The notes below the pieces were generated by a model. The model was not told the DNA's origin. It did no database searches and saw only the letters and a program-made list of their open reading frames with translations. Below are positions 55,042-63,205 of a DNA stretch of 64,000 nt, one piece after another. The DNA comes from Fodinibacter sp963730365. GTDB taxonomy: Bacteria > Actinomycetota > Actinomycetes > Actinomycetales > Dermatophilaceae. The position numbers were made by a program, and so were the translations under genes. Where the stretch lies: positions 124,001 to 188,000 of the forward strand of contig CAVSRM010000005.1 of the NCBI GenBank assembly GCA_963730365.1, in the 5' to 3' direction. Within the stretch, counting starts at the first letter, position 1, and the number at the start of each line of letters is the position of its first letter.

Positions 55042-55102
55042 ATTGCGCGTGAGCCACGTTCCCAGGCCCTGAATGGCCCCTGGAACGTGGCTGCGGCGCA
55101 AT
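55042..55102. terminator. Long two-stem hairpin between convergent genes
   Basis: Outer stem ATTGCGC (55042-55048) / GCGCAAT (55096-55102), a 3x3 internal loop, then inner stem AGCCACGTTCC (55052-55062) / GGAACGTGGCT (55082-55092) with a 19-base loop. All 18 stem positions pair. It lies between the stops of sdhB and the convergent CPBP gene, so it probably ends both transcripts, though it lacks T-runs. The near-symmetric form also suits a protein-binding site or a dispersed intergenic repeat. Confidence 0.6.
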
Positions 55103-55110
55103 GAGTCGGG

Positions 55111-55854
55111 TCAGAGCCAGGAGACGTGGGGCTTGACGAGCGCGTACCCGACGAAGGCGACCACGTCGAGGATCGTGTGTGCCACGACGAGGGGCATCAC
55201 GCGCCTGGTCCGGGTGTAGAGCCAGCCGAAGATCAGCCCCATCGCGGCATTCCCGACGAACCCGCCGAAGCCCTGGTAGAGGTGGTAGCTGCCGCGGATC
55301 AGCGCGCTCGTGACGATGATCCGCCAGGGGCTCCACCCGACCTGCCCCCAGCGCTTGAAGAGGTAGCCGACCATGATGACCTCCTCGAGCACCGCGTTCT
55401 GCGCTGCGGCGAGGATGAGCACGGGCACGGCCCACCAGGTCTGTTCGAGGTTGGCGGCGGAGACCGTGGTGTTGAGTCCGAACGACTTCGCTGCGAGGTA
55501 GAGCCCCAGCCCGGGGATGCCGACGACCGCTGCGAGCAGCACCCCGCGACCCAGGTCCTGCCAGGGGCGACGCAGGTCGAAGCCCATCGTGTGCGGCTCG
55601 GCCGGATCGTCGCGCCTGAGCAGGTGGAGGGCGAGCAGGACCGGGACCAGGGCCAGCAGGATGCCGGTGAGCTGGTAGGCGAGGTCGAGCCAAGGTCGGT
55701 CGGGCGTGACCGAGGTGTTCATCGCGGCCGTCTGCTGGCCCAGCGTCTCGACCCGGGTCAGTCGGTCGACGATGCGCAGCAGCGACCAGATCGCCGAGGC
55801 GCCGAGGGAGACGCCGAGGACGAGCCAGGTCTCCGTGAGCTGCTGCCGCCGCAT
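55111..55854 (-). CDS. CPBP-family intramembrane metalloprotease
   Basis: A 247-residue membrane protein with eight helices. The family motif is A-V-L-E-E-V-I-M-V-G-Y-L (E-E), followed by R-G-S-Y-H-L-Y-Q-G-F-G-G and the third motif V-V-A-H-T-I-L-D-V. The Arg after E-E is replaced by a non-polar run, as in many actinobacterial members. Function unknown. Third CPBP protein in the window; convergent with sdhB across the long hairpin. Confidence 0.85.
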   Translation of the reverse strand: MRRQQLTETWLVLGVSLGASAIWSLLRIVDRLTRVETLGQQTAAMNTSVTPDRPWLDLAYQLTGILLALVPVLLALHLLRRDDPAEPHTMGFDLRRPWQDLGRGVLLAAVVGIPGLGLYLAAKSFGLNTTVSAANLEQTWWAVPVLILAAAQNAVLEEVIMVGYLFKRWGQVGWSPWRIIVTSALIRGSYHLYQGFGGFVGNAAMGLIFGWLYTRTRRVMPLVVAHTILDVVAFVGYALVKPHVSWL

Positions 55855-55938
55855 GGCGGACAGCGTATGCCGGGCGTCCGCCGGGTCGCTGGGTGCTCGC
55901 TGAATGCCCGCTGGGAACCGCAGGGAGGCCCGCGGGGC

Positions 55939-56115
55939 TCAGGCTGCCGCGTGCCGCAGGTAGTACTCCGGGATGCTCAGGCGGTGCGAGCGGCGGTCGC
56001 GGCGGCTCGTCCAGACCTGGGGGAACGCGACGGCCAGACCGATCGCGAGCACGGTCACGCCGACCAGACAGAGCGCGACGATGATGGAGAGGGTGATGGT
56101 GGCGACGGGGGTCAT
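55939..56115 (-). CDS. Small single-helix membrane protein under TetR control
   Basis: A 58-residue protein starting at ATG 56115 with AAGGA 7 bases upstream. One membrane helix (ITLSIIVALCLVGVTVLAIG), a second weak one, then a basic tail with RRDRRSHRLSIPEYYLRHAAA. No known family. Two palindromes lie between its ribosome-binding site and the divergent TetR gene, so expression is probably controlled by that regulator. Because it is the only gene facing the operator besides tetR, it is the likely target. Confidence 0.65.
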   Translation of the reverse strand: MTPVATITLSIIVALCLVGVTVLAIGLAVAFPQVWTSRRDRRSHRLSIPEYYLRHAAA

Positions 56116-56127
56116 GGGACATTCCTT

Positions 56128-56158
56128 TCTACGGGCGTAGAGGATTCTACATCTGTAG
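56128..56158. promoter_or_regulatory. Two tandem palindromes, probable TetR operators
   Basis: TCTACG-GG-CGTAGA (56128-56141) and CTACA-TC-TGTAG (56147-56158) share the half-site CTAC/GTAG and are centred about 18 bp apart. They lie between the divergent small membrane protein gene and the tetR gene, the usual position for a TetR autoregulatory site. Confidence 0.6.
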
Positions 56159-56206
56159 TAACCGGGGTCCCCGCCATCCTGTTCCCCGCACCCCTGACCC
56201 CGCACA

Positions 56207-56806
56207 ATGGGGGCCGTGAGCGCCACCCCTGCAGAAGCCCGCGGACGCCGCGGAGAGCTGCTCGACGCGGCCGTGCACGTCGTGTCGGACGCCGGGTTGC
56301 GCGGCCTGACCCACCGCGCGGTCGACGCCCGGGCCGGGCTCGCCGAGGGCACCTGTTCCGCCTACCTGCGCACCCGCCTGGCCCTCCTCGAGGCGCTGAC
56401 CGAGCACGTCGGGAACCGGCTATCCCACGACGTGGACGAGATGGCCCTGCGGGTGGCGCCGCACGCTCAGGACCCCGATGCCGTCGCGCTCGCGGCGACC
56501 CTGCTCCTCCTGGGGTGGCTGGAGGACGTCGACGTCGTGCGGGCCCAGTCCGAGCTCGCCCTCGAGGCGACCCGGCGACCCCAGCTCATGGTGGTGTTCG
56601 ACCGGTGGCGCCAGGGCCTCGTCGGCGTGGTGGAGGACATGGTGGCCCGCAGCGGTGCCCCGGACCCTCGACGGCGTGCCGCCATCGGCGTCGCCGCCCT
56701 GGAAGGGGTGCTGGCCACCGCAACCCGGCTGCCGCGGGAGGAGCGCACGGCATTCGTCGGATCGGCCGTCCCGGTCGTCGTGCTGGGGCTGCGCGAGCAC
56801 GGCTGA
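56207..56806 (+). CDS. TetR-family regulator
   Basis: A 199-residue protein. Helix-turn-helix at residues 14-60: RRGELLDAAVHVVSDAGLRG, LTHRAVDARAGLAEGTCSAY, LRTRLALLEAL. The C-terminal ligand domain is typical in length. ATG 56207 and GTG 56216 are alternative starts. The divergent small membrane gene and two palindromes suggest local control. Ligand unknown. Confidence 0.88.
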   Translation: MGAVSATPAEARGRRGELLDAAVHVVSDAGLRGLTHRAVDARAGLAEGTCSAYLRTRLALLEALTEHVGNRLSHDVDEMALRVAPHAQDPDAVALAATLLLLGWLEDVDVVRAQSELALEATRRPQLMVVFDRWRQGLVGVVEDMVARSGAPDPRRRAAIGVAALEGVLATATRLPREERTAFVGSAVPVVVLGLREHG

Positions 56807-56889
56807 CCCGGCGCGCGGGCGGGAACCCCTGTACGGCGCGCGGGGTCGTCCGGCCTACCATGGTCGCCCCCACCCACACAGGAGTCATC

Positions 56890-57648
56890 GTGCTGACCAG
56901 TCCGGGCCGAGCGCTGCGCGCCGTCACGATCGCCGCTGCCCTGGCCCTCGCGGCCGGATGCACGAGCGACGACCCGTCCGCGACCCCGTCAAGCAGTGCT
57001 GGGACGACGAGCGAGACGGCGCCGAGCCCGTCGACCTCCGACGAGCTCCCGGCCACCGGTGAGCTCTTCCGCGCGGCCCGGACGGCGGCGCTCGCGGCCG
57101 AGTCCGCGCGGATCGAGGGCTCGCTCGAGCGTCAGGGGAAGGCGATCGAGGTGGAGGTCGAGGGAACCGCGGGCGGCAGCAACCAGGAGCTCTTCCTCGT
57201 CGTGGACGGCGGCGGGCGGGCGGAGGTGCTGACGGTCGGCGACGAGTACTGGCTCGGTGGGGACGAGGCGTTCTGGGTCGAGCAGACCGGTGATGCCGAG
57301 GCCGGGAAGGCGATGGTGGGCAGGTACGTCCCGATCGCGGAGTCGGACGCCAAGGAGCTGGGCTCCTTCACCGTCCGGAGCATCCTCACCGAGGAGTTCT
57401 CCGACCCGGCCATCGCCGCGATCGAGACCAGCAGCGAGCCGGTCCAGGAGGAGGAGCTCGACGGCGAACCGGTCTACGTCCTCAGCGGGGCCGACGGGGC
57501 CGAGCTCACGGTGGCCGCCGACGGCAGCGCCACCCTCCTGCGGCTCGTGGGTCCGACGGACTCACCGGCCGACCTCGCCTTCACCCGGTGGGGGCGAGTG
57601 GACACCTTCACCGCGCCCCCGGCCTCCGCGGTCGTCGACGAGGGCTGA
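56890..57648 (+). CDS. LppX/LprG-type lipoprotein
   Basis: A 252-residue protein. Signal peptide with lipobox ALAAGCTSDD, then a Ser/Thr-rich linker (TPSSSAGTTSETAPSPSTSD) and a beta-rich domain (ARIEGSLERQGKAIEVEVEG, NQELFLVVDGGGRAEVLTVG, DEYWLGGDEAFWVEQTGD). This resembles the LppX/LprAFG lipid-binding lipoproteins of actinomycetes, which carry lipids or glycolipids to the outer envelope. GTG 56890 is used because AGGAG lies 6 bases before it. Function otherwise inferred. Confidence 0.75.
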   Translation: MLTSPGRALRAVTIAAALALAAGCTSDDPSATPSSSAGTTSETAPSPSTSDELPATGELFRAARTAALAAESARIEGSLERQGKAIEVEVEGTAGGSNQELFLVVDGGGRAEVLTVGDEYWLGGDEAFWVEQTGDAEAGKAMVGRYVPIAESDAKELGSFTVRSILTEEFSDPAIAAIETSSEPVQEEELDGEPVYVLSGADGAELTVAADGSATLLRLVGPTDSPADLAFTRWGRVDTFTAPPASAVVDEG

Positions 57649-57672
57649 GCTCGCCCCCCGGGTCGAAGGTCG

Positions 57673-58275
57673 TCAGGAGGACGGGTACGCCGGTGCGGCG
57701 CCCGACGAGCGCCGCCGGCGGACCCGCAGGGCCATCCAGATCAGGAGCCAGGCCAGCAGGGCCAGGGCGACGATGACGAGCACCGGGGCGATGATCGCGA
57801 TCAGCGACAACCCGAACGACGCGCCGTCCTCCACGGTCGAGACCACCGGGCCACCGAGACCGGCGGTGCCGACGTTGACCACGGGTCGCGCGGCCATCTT
57901 CCCCGTGTGCACGATGCCCGACACCACGATGCCCAGGGCGACGGGCGCCCACGGGTTGTCCGCCATCCAGGTCGAGTTGTCCAGCTCGGATGCCGCCGTG
58001 GTCGCCGCGAAGATCAACCCACCCATCATCGGGCGGATGACGGTCTGGATCGTGTCGTTGACGGTGTCGACCCCCGGCACCTTGTCGAGGGCGACCTCCG
58101 TGAGGAGCAGGACCGCGCCGATGCCGATCGCCCAGTTGCTCTCGATCCACGTGTAGCCGGCGGGGAGGGTGATGAGGTCCGTGAAGCGGGCGACCAGGGC
58201 GACCACGAGGAACGGGATGTAGGCGTTGAGCCCCGCGGCGGCGGACAGGCCCATTCCCGTCAGGGCAGCGATCAC
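57673..58275 (-). CDS. DUF4126 family membrane protein
   Basis: A 200-residue protein with six helices and the family opening VIAALTGMGLSAAAGLNAYI. Glycine- and Pro-rich loops (NVGTAGLGGPVVSTVEDGAS) are typical. GTG 58275 is supported by GAGGAGGT 8 bases upstream. The tail is basic. DUF4126 has no known function. Convergent with the lipoprotein gene. Confidence 0.8.
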   Translation of the reverse strand: MIAALTGMGLSAAAGLNAYIPFLVVALVARFTDLITLPAGYTWIESNWAIGIGAVLLLTEVALDKVPGVDTVNDTIQTVIRPMMGGLIFAATTAASELDNSTWMADNPWAPVALGIVVSGIVHTGKMAARPVVNVGTAGLGGPVVSTVEDGASFGLSLIAIIAPVLVIVALALLAWLLIWMALRVRRRRSSGAAPAYPSS

Positions 58276-58494
58276 GTCGGCACCTCCTCTCCCGGCACGC
58301 GGACAGGTCGACCGAACGGTCAACGCCGGTCCGGGCGAGAGTAGTCCCGCCGCGTGTGCCCTGGTGCGTGGAGGGAGGCCATCGGTGGTCGCGCAGCGTG
58401 CACGAAGCGCTCACCACGATGTCACCCCGCGCCCGCCGGGCACCCATGGCACCCTCCCCGGGGTGACGGCGGGGCCCGTGACAGGCTGGGGTTC

Positions 58495-59082
58495 GTGACT
58501 TCGACCGTCGGGCTCCTGCTCGCTGCCGGTGCGGGGCGGCGGATGGGCGGCCCCAAGGCGCTCCTGCGACTGCGCCCCGACGGACCGACCCGCGTCGAGT
58601 GCGCGATCGGTGAGCTCCTCGCCGCGGGGCTCGAGCGTGTGGTCGTCGTGGTCGGGGCGTCTGCCGAGCACTCCGGCCCGATCGCACGGGCGGCCGGGGC
58701 CGAGGTCGTCCACGCCCCCACCTGGGAGGAGGGGATGGGCGCCTCGCTGCGTGCCGGTCTCGGTCACCTGCTGACCGAGGAACCAGCCCCGAGCTGCGTC
58801 CTCGTGACCCTCGTCGACCTGCCGGACGTGGACGATCGGGTCCACCGACGGGTGCTGGCCGAGGCCACGTCGGCCGAGGTCCTCGCGAGAGCCGCCTACC
58901 ACGGTCGCCCCGGGCACCCGGTGCTCCTCGGGCGCGAGCACTGGGCGGAGGTCCTCCAGGGGGCGGTCGGCGACCGCGGGGCTCGAGCGCACCTGGGGTC
59001 GCACACCGTGTGTCTCGTGGAGTGCGGCGACCTGGCGTCCGGACGCGACGTCGACACGTCGGCGGACCTGGACACGAGATGA
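58495..59082 (+). CDS. MobA-like nucleotidyltransferase (MocA-type molybdenum cofactor cytidylyltransferase)
   Basis: A 195-residue protein. GLLLAAGAGRRMGGPKALL is the NTP-binding loop (L-A-A-G-x-G-R-R-M-G-x-x-K), VVVVVGASAEHS follows, and VTLVDLPDVDD supplies the metal-binding D. This is the fold of MocA and MobA. Given that it heads a CO-dehydrogenase maturation block, and CODH contains molybdopterin cytosine dinucleotide, a CTP:molybdopterin cytidylyltransferase role is the best guess. GTG 58495 is used; the frame is open further upstream. Confidence 0.75.
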   Translation: MTSTVGLLLAAGAGRRMGGPKALLRLRPDGPTRVECAIGELLAAGLERVVVVVGASAEHSGPIARAAGAEVVHAPTWEEGMGASLRAGLGHLLTEEPAPSCVLVTLVDLPDVDDRVHRRVLAEATSAEVLARAAYHGRPGHPVLLGREHWAEVLQGAVGDRGARAHLGSHTVCLVECGDLASGRDVDTSADLDTR

Positions 59083-59089
59083 TGTCCGG

Positions 59090-59467
59090 GTGAGCACGAC
59101 GCGACGCTGGCCGGGACGGGTCTACGACCACGGGAGCGAGCCGGACCCCCGGTTCAGCCTCGCCAACGAGCGCACCTTCCTCGCCTGGGTCCGCACCGGT
59201 CTGGCGCTCCTCGCGGGTGCGGCCGCGCTCGACGCGCTGGACCTCCCCCTCGACGACACGCTCCAGGGCCTGTTGGCCGCTCTGCTCGCGATCGCCTCCT
59301 TCCTCACGGCGGCCGCCGCGTGGTGGGGGTGGGCCCGCGTGGAGCGGGCGATGCGTGCGGAGGAGCCGCTCCCGGGAAACCCCGCCATGGTCGTGGTCGC
59401 GGTCTCCGTGGCCGTCGCCTCGGTCGCGATCGGAGTCTCGAGCCTCATGCGCGGGGCGGGCTCGTGA
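59090..59467 (+). CDS. DUF202 membrane protein (YidH-type)
   Basis: A 125-residue protein. The DUF202 signature FSLANERTFLAWVRTGLALL is followed by two helices. Starts with GTG 59090, 8 bp after the mocA-like stop. The next gene overlaps by four bases and belongs to the same family, so the two may form a heterodimer. Function unknown. Confidence 0.85.
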   Translation: MSTTRRWPGRVYDHGSEPDPRFSLANERTFLAWVRTGLALLAGAAALDALDLPLDDTLQGLLAALLAIASFLTAAAAWWGWARVERAMRAEEPLPGNPAMVVVAVSVAVASVAIGVSSLMRGAGS

Positions 59468-59799
59468 GCGAGGCAGCGCGCGACCGCGGGGCCCAACAGG
59501 AACGCACGACACTCGCCTGGCGCCGCACCGGGCTCGCGCTGGTCGTCGGCGCGCTCACCATCGGCCGGCTGACCCTCGACACCCTCGGCGCGGCCGTCGT
59601 CGTCCCGACCCTCCTGTCGACGGGCCTGGCCCTGTGGGTGGTCCTCGCGACCCTGCGCGATCGGCGGGCGGCCCGCCCGCACGAAGGCGAGCCGGCATTC
59701 TCCGTGCTCTCCGACGGCCGCCTCCCGGCAGTCGTCGCCGCACTCGTCGGGGCGTTGGCCACGGGGGAGCTGGTCGCCGCACTCGCCGACCTCGCCTGA
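59464..59799 (+). CDS. DUF202 membrane protein, second copy
   Basis: A 111-residue protein, GTG 59464 overlapping the previous stop. The family signature is Q-Q-E-R-T-T-L-A-W-R-R-T-G-L-A-L, with three hydrophobic segments. Paired DUF202 genes next to each other are common in actinomycetes. No direct link to CODH is known. Confidence 0.8.
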   Translation: MSEAARDRGAQQERTTLAWRRTGLALVVGALTIGRLTLDTLGAAVVVPTLLSTGLALWVVLATLRDRRAARPHEGEPAFSVLSDGRLPAVVAALVGALATGELVAALADLA

Positions 59800-59842
59800 G
59801 CCCACGCTTCCGTTCGGGCCTCTCGTCGGGAATGCTGACGCC

Positions 59843-60733
59843 ATGGACCCGCGGACGACGTTCCCATCGGCGCACGACCTGGGCACCGCCCTCGCCTCGA
59901 CGGGCTACCTCACCGACGACGCGCTCAGCACGGTCGCGTGGCTCTCGCTGCGACTGGGGCGACCGCTGCTCATGGAGGGCGAGCCGGGCACCGGCAAGAC
60001 CGCGCTCGCAGAGGCCCTGGCGGAGACGATGGACCTTCCGCTGATCCGCCTGCAGTGCTACGAGGGCATCGACTCGACCCAGGCGCTCTACGACTGGGAC
60101 TTCCCACGGCAGATCCTCCACGTGCGGGCCCTGGAGGCCGTCGAGGGCGCCGCGAGCGACGTGCGCGAGGTCGAGGAGAGCCTCTTCGACGAACGTTTCC
60201 TCCTGGCCCGCCCCGTGCTGCGAGCGCTGCGCGACGCGCCGTGCGTGCTCCTCATCGACGAGATCGACCGTGCCGACGACGAGTTCGAGGCGTTCCTCCT
60301 CGAGGTGCTCTCCACGTGGCAGGTGACCATCCCCGAGCTGGGCCCGGTGTCGGCCGCCGTTCCCCCCGTCGTCGTGCTCACCTCGAACCGAACCCGCGAG
60401 CTCCACGACGCGCTCAAGCGCCGGTGCCTCTACCACTGGCTGGACCACCCCGGCATCCAGCGGGAGCTCGCCATCGTGGCCAGCCGGGCGCCGGAGGTCG
60501 CGCCCGCGCTCGCCGAGCAGGTCGTCCGCGCCGTGCACACCATCCGCGCCGACCGCGAGATGCTCAAGCCACCCGGGGTCGCCGAGACCCTCGACTGGGC
60601 GCGTGCCCTGCACGAGCTCGGCACCCGCGAGCTCGACACCGAGACGGCCGCCGCCACCCTCGGCGTCGCCGTGAAGTACCGGGAGGACGCCGAGCGGGTG
60701 CGTCGGGCGCTCGACCTGATGTTGGCTCGATGA
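59843..60733 (+). CDS. coxD: MoxR-type AAA ATPase, CO-dehydrogenase maturation
   Basis: A 296-residue MoxR AAA+ protein: Walker A MEGEPGTGKTALAEALAE, Walker B CVLLIDEIDRADDEFEAFLL, sensor 1 VVLTSNRTRELHDALKRRC. The order AAA ATPase, VWA protein and XdhC-family protein is the coxDEF block, in which CoxD is needed to form the Mo/Cu site of CO dehydrogenase. Its last codons overlap the VWA gene by four bases. Confidence 0.9.
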   Translation: MDPRTTFPSAHDLGTALASTGYLTDDALSTVAWLSLRLGRPLLMEGEPGTGKTALAEALAETMDLPLIRLQCYEGIDSTQALYDWDFPRQILHVRALEAVEGAASDVREVEESLFDERFLLARPVLRALRDAPCVLLIDEIDRADDEFEAFLLEVLSTWQVTIPELGPVSAAVPPVVVLTSNRTRELHDALKRRCLYHWLDHPGIQRELAIVASRAPEVAPALAEQVVRAVHTIRADREMLKPPGVAETLDWARALHELGTRELDTETAAATLGVAVKYREDAERVRRALDLMLAR

Positions 60734-61863
60734 CCGAGGTCGTCGAGGCTCGCGGCCCCGGAGGGAACCGTGTGCCGGGGGAGATCCTCCTCGGTTTCGC
60801 GCGGGCCCTGCGCGCCGCCGGGGTGGCGGTGTCAGCCGACCGGGAGCGCACCTACCTCGAGGCGGTGGCGGCCGTGGGGCTCGAGGACCAGCGGTCCGTC
60901 TACCACGCCGGCAGGGCCACGCTGTGTGCGTCGCCGGCCGACCTCGAGCGATACGACCACGTGTTCGACGCTTGGTTCGGCGGCGTGCGGGCCGGGGTGA
61001 AGAAGCGTCCCCCCGCGATGCGGCCCGTCTCCCAGGCGGGCCTCGACGACACGCACTCGGCGACGGGTGAGACCCCCGAGGAGCCGGAGACCCTGCAGGC
61101 GCAGGCCAGCTCGACCGAGGTCCTGCGTCATCGCGACGTGGCCACCCTCGACAGGCGCGACCGGGAGGCCCTCGCCGCCATGTTCGGATCCCTGCGACCG
61201 CGGGCTCCGCGCCGCCGGGCGCACCGCCACACCCCGTCCCGGCGCGGATCGGTCGATGCCCGGGCCACGCTCCGCTCGACGCTCCGCCGGATGGGTGAGC
61301 CCGGTGAGGTGCGCTGGCGTCGGCGGGCCACCCGGGCGCGCCGGGTCGTCCTGCTCGTCGACGTCTCCGGGTCGATGAGCGCGTACTCCGACGCGCTGAT
61401 CCGCCTGGCCCACGCCTACTGCACCTCCGGTGTGCCGGTCGAGGTATTCACCCTCGGCACCCGGCTCACGCACGTCACCCGCCCACTGCACCAGCGGGAC
61501 CCCGACCGGGCCATCGTCGCAGCGGGTGAGGCCATCCCCGACTGGTCAGGGGGGACGCGGCTGGCCGAGGGGGTCAAGGTCTTCCTCGACCGCTGGGGAC
61601 GGCGCGGGATGGCGCGCGGTGCGGTCGTCGTCGTCTTCAGCGACGGCTGGGAGCGCGACCAGCCGGAAGCGCTGGGGGAGCAGGTGCGACGCCTCCAGGC
61701 CGTCGCCCACCGCGTGATCTGGGTCAACCCTCACCGGGGGCGGGCTGGGTACGAACCGGTGCAGGGCGGCATCATGGCCGTGTTGCCCCATGTCGACCAC
61801 TTCGTCGCGGGGCACTCCATGGCGGCGTTCGAGGAGCTGACGGAGGTGGTTGCCCGTGCGTGA
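60730..61863 (+). CDS. coxE: VWA-domain protein, CoxE-like
   Basis: A 377-residue protein. An N-terminal helical domain is followed by a basic linker (PRAPRRRAHRHTPSRRGS). The VWA domain has the MIDAS motif D-V-S-G-S-M-S near residue 215, then T-L-G-T-R-L and VVVFSDGWERDQPE. In cox clusters CoxE works with the CoxD ATPase, probably as substrate adaptor. ATG 60730 overlaps the coxD stop. Confidence 0.9.
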   Translation: MTEVVEARGPGGNRVPGEILLGFARALRAAGVAVSADRERTYLEAVAAVGLEDQRSVYHAGRATLCASPADLERYDHVFDAWFGGVRAGVKKRPPAMRPVSQAGLDDTHSATGETPEEPETLQAQASSTEVLRHRDVATLDRRDREALAAMFGSLRPRAPRRRAHRHTPSRRGSVDARATLRSTLRRMGEPGEVRWRRRATRARRVVLLVDVSGSMSAYSDALIRLAHAYCTSGVPVEVFTLGTRLTHVTRPLHQRDPDRAIVAAGEAIPDWSGGTRLAEGVKVFLDRWGRRGMARGAVVVVFSDGWERDQPEALGEQVRRLQAVAHRVIWVNPHRGRAGYEPVQGGIMAVLPHVDHFVAGHSMAAFEELTEVVARA

Positions 61864-63034
61864 CGTGCTTCCCGAGTTGATGGGGTGGTGGCGGTCGGGC
61901 CAGACGGTCGGGGTCGGCACCGTCGTCGCGACGTTCCGCTCGGCGCCCCGCCCGGCCGGCGCGTCGATGCTCGTCGGCCCCGGGGGTGAGGCCGTGGGCT
62001 CGGTCTCCGGAGGGTGCGTCGAGGGCGCGGTCTACGAGCTCGGCCAGGAGGTCGTCGCCAGCGGTACTCCCGTGCTCCAGCGCTACGGCGTCTCCGACGA
62101 CGACGCCTTCGCCGTGGGGCTCACCTGCGGCGGCATCCTCGACGTCTTCGTCGAGTCGGTCTCGCCGGAGAGCTTCCCCGAGCTCGAGTCGGTCGCCGAC
62201 GACATCGAGGCGGGTCGGCCCGTCGCCGTCGCGACCGTCGTCGAGCACCCCGACCCGCAGTGGGTGGGACGCCGTCTGGTGGTCCGCCCCGAGGGGCCGG
62301 AGGACGGCGCCCCCTCGGCCCCCCAGGACCCGCCCGGGGCCAACGCCGGGGGAGGGACACTGGGATCGCCGCGCACCGACGCCGCCGTCACCGACGACGT
62401 CCGAGGACTCCTTGCCGCCGGTCGCACCGAGACCCTCACCTACGGTCCGGACGGCGAACGGCGAGGCGAGGGGATGCGGGTCTTCGTCGCCTCCTACGCG
62501 CCTCGGCCGCGGATGGTGGTCTTCGGCGCGATCGACTTCGCTGCGGCCGTGGCCCAGGTGGGGTCCTTCCTCGGCTACCGGGTGACGGTGTGCGATGCCC
62601 GTCCGGTGTTCGCCACGGCGAGCCGCTTCCCGGCCGCCGACGAGGTGGTCGTCGACTGGCCCCACCGGTACCTCCAGGCCGAGGTCGACGCCGAGCGCAT
62701 CGACCCCCGCACGGTCATCTGCGTGCTCACCCACGACCCGAAGTTCGACGTCCCCGTGCTCGAGGTGGCCCTGAGCCTCCCCGAGGTGGCGTTCGTCGGC
62801 GCCATGGGGTCCCGCCGCACCCACGAGGACCGCCTGGCACGGCTCCGGGAGGCGGGGGTCGCCGACGATGAGCTGGCCCGGCTCTCCTCCCCGATCGGTC
62901 TCGACCTCGGGGCCCGCACCCCCGAGGAGACGGCGGTCTCGATCGCTGCCGAGATCGTCGCCCTGCGCTGGGGTGGACAGGGCCGCCGGCTGCAGGACAC
63001 GGGCGGCCCGATCCACCACCACGGAACCGGCTGA
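61856..63034 (+). CDS. coxF: XdhC/CoxF-family molybdenum-cofactor insertion factor
   Basis: A 392-residue protein. XdhC_CoxI N-terminal domain with VATFRSAPRPAGASMLV and SVSGGCVEGAVYE, including the conserved Cys in S-G-G-C. The C-terminal Rossmann domain has VVFGAIDFAAAVAQVGSFLG, VICVLTHDPKFDVPVLEVAL and VGAMGSRRTHEDRLARL. These factors bind and sulfurate the cofactor before insertion into xanthine or CO dehydrogenases. A Pro/Gly-rich linker separates the two domains (about 155-180). GTG 61856 is chosen over TTG 61850 from the GGAGG at 61842. It overlaps coxE by eight bases. Confidence 0.88.
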   Translation: MRDVLPELMGWWRSGQTVGVGTVVATFRSAPRPAGASMLVGPGGEAVGSVSGGCVEGAVYELGQEVVASGTPVLQRYGVSDDDAFAVGLTCGGILDVFVESVSPESFPELESVADDIEAGRPVAVATVVEHPDPQWVGRRLVVRPEGPEDGAPSAPQDPPGANAGGGTLGSPRTDAAVTDDVRGLLAAGRTETLTYGPDGERRGEGMRVFVASYAPRPRMVVFGAIDFAAAVAQVGSFLGYRVTVCDARPVFATASRFPAADEVVVDWPHRYLQAEVDAERIDPRTVICVLTHDPKFDVPVLEVALSLPEVAFVGAMGSRRTHEDRLARLREAGVADDELARLSSPIGLDLGARTPEETAVSIAAEIVALRWGGQGRRLQDTGGPIHHHGTG

Positions 63035-63135
63035 CCTGCAGCGCCTTCCCGCTCGCGATGACGGGTACCCCGGCCGATCACGCGTCCACGGACCTCATCC
63101 CACCGACTTCTCGAAAACCGAATCCTTCGATGCCC

Positions 63136-63164
63136 TTGTGTTGGGGCACCGATCTTGTGAGGAT
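63136..63164 (+). promoter_or_regulatory. Tentative promoter of the coxSL transcript
   Basis: TTGTGT (63136-63141) and GAGGAT (63159-63164) are spaced by 17 bp in the 171-bp gap before coxS. The -10 match is weak. An AAGGAG at about 63193 serves the ATG at 63206. Confidence 0.3.
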
Positions 63165-63205
63165 CACGAGGACGACACGGTCCCCCCACGCTGAAGGAGT
63201 CAACG

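Noticed and set aside
63155..63168. CRP-like site TGTGA…TCAC before coxS
   Set aside because: The half-sites are separated by only two or three bases instead of the six of the CRP consensus.
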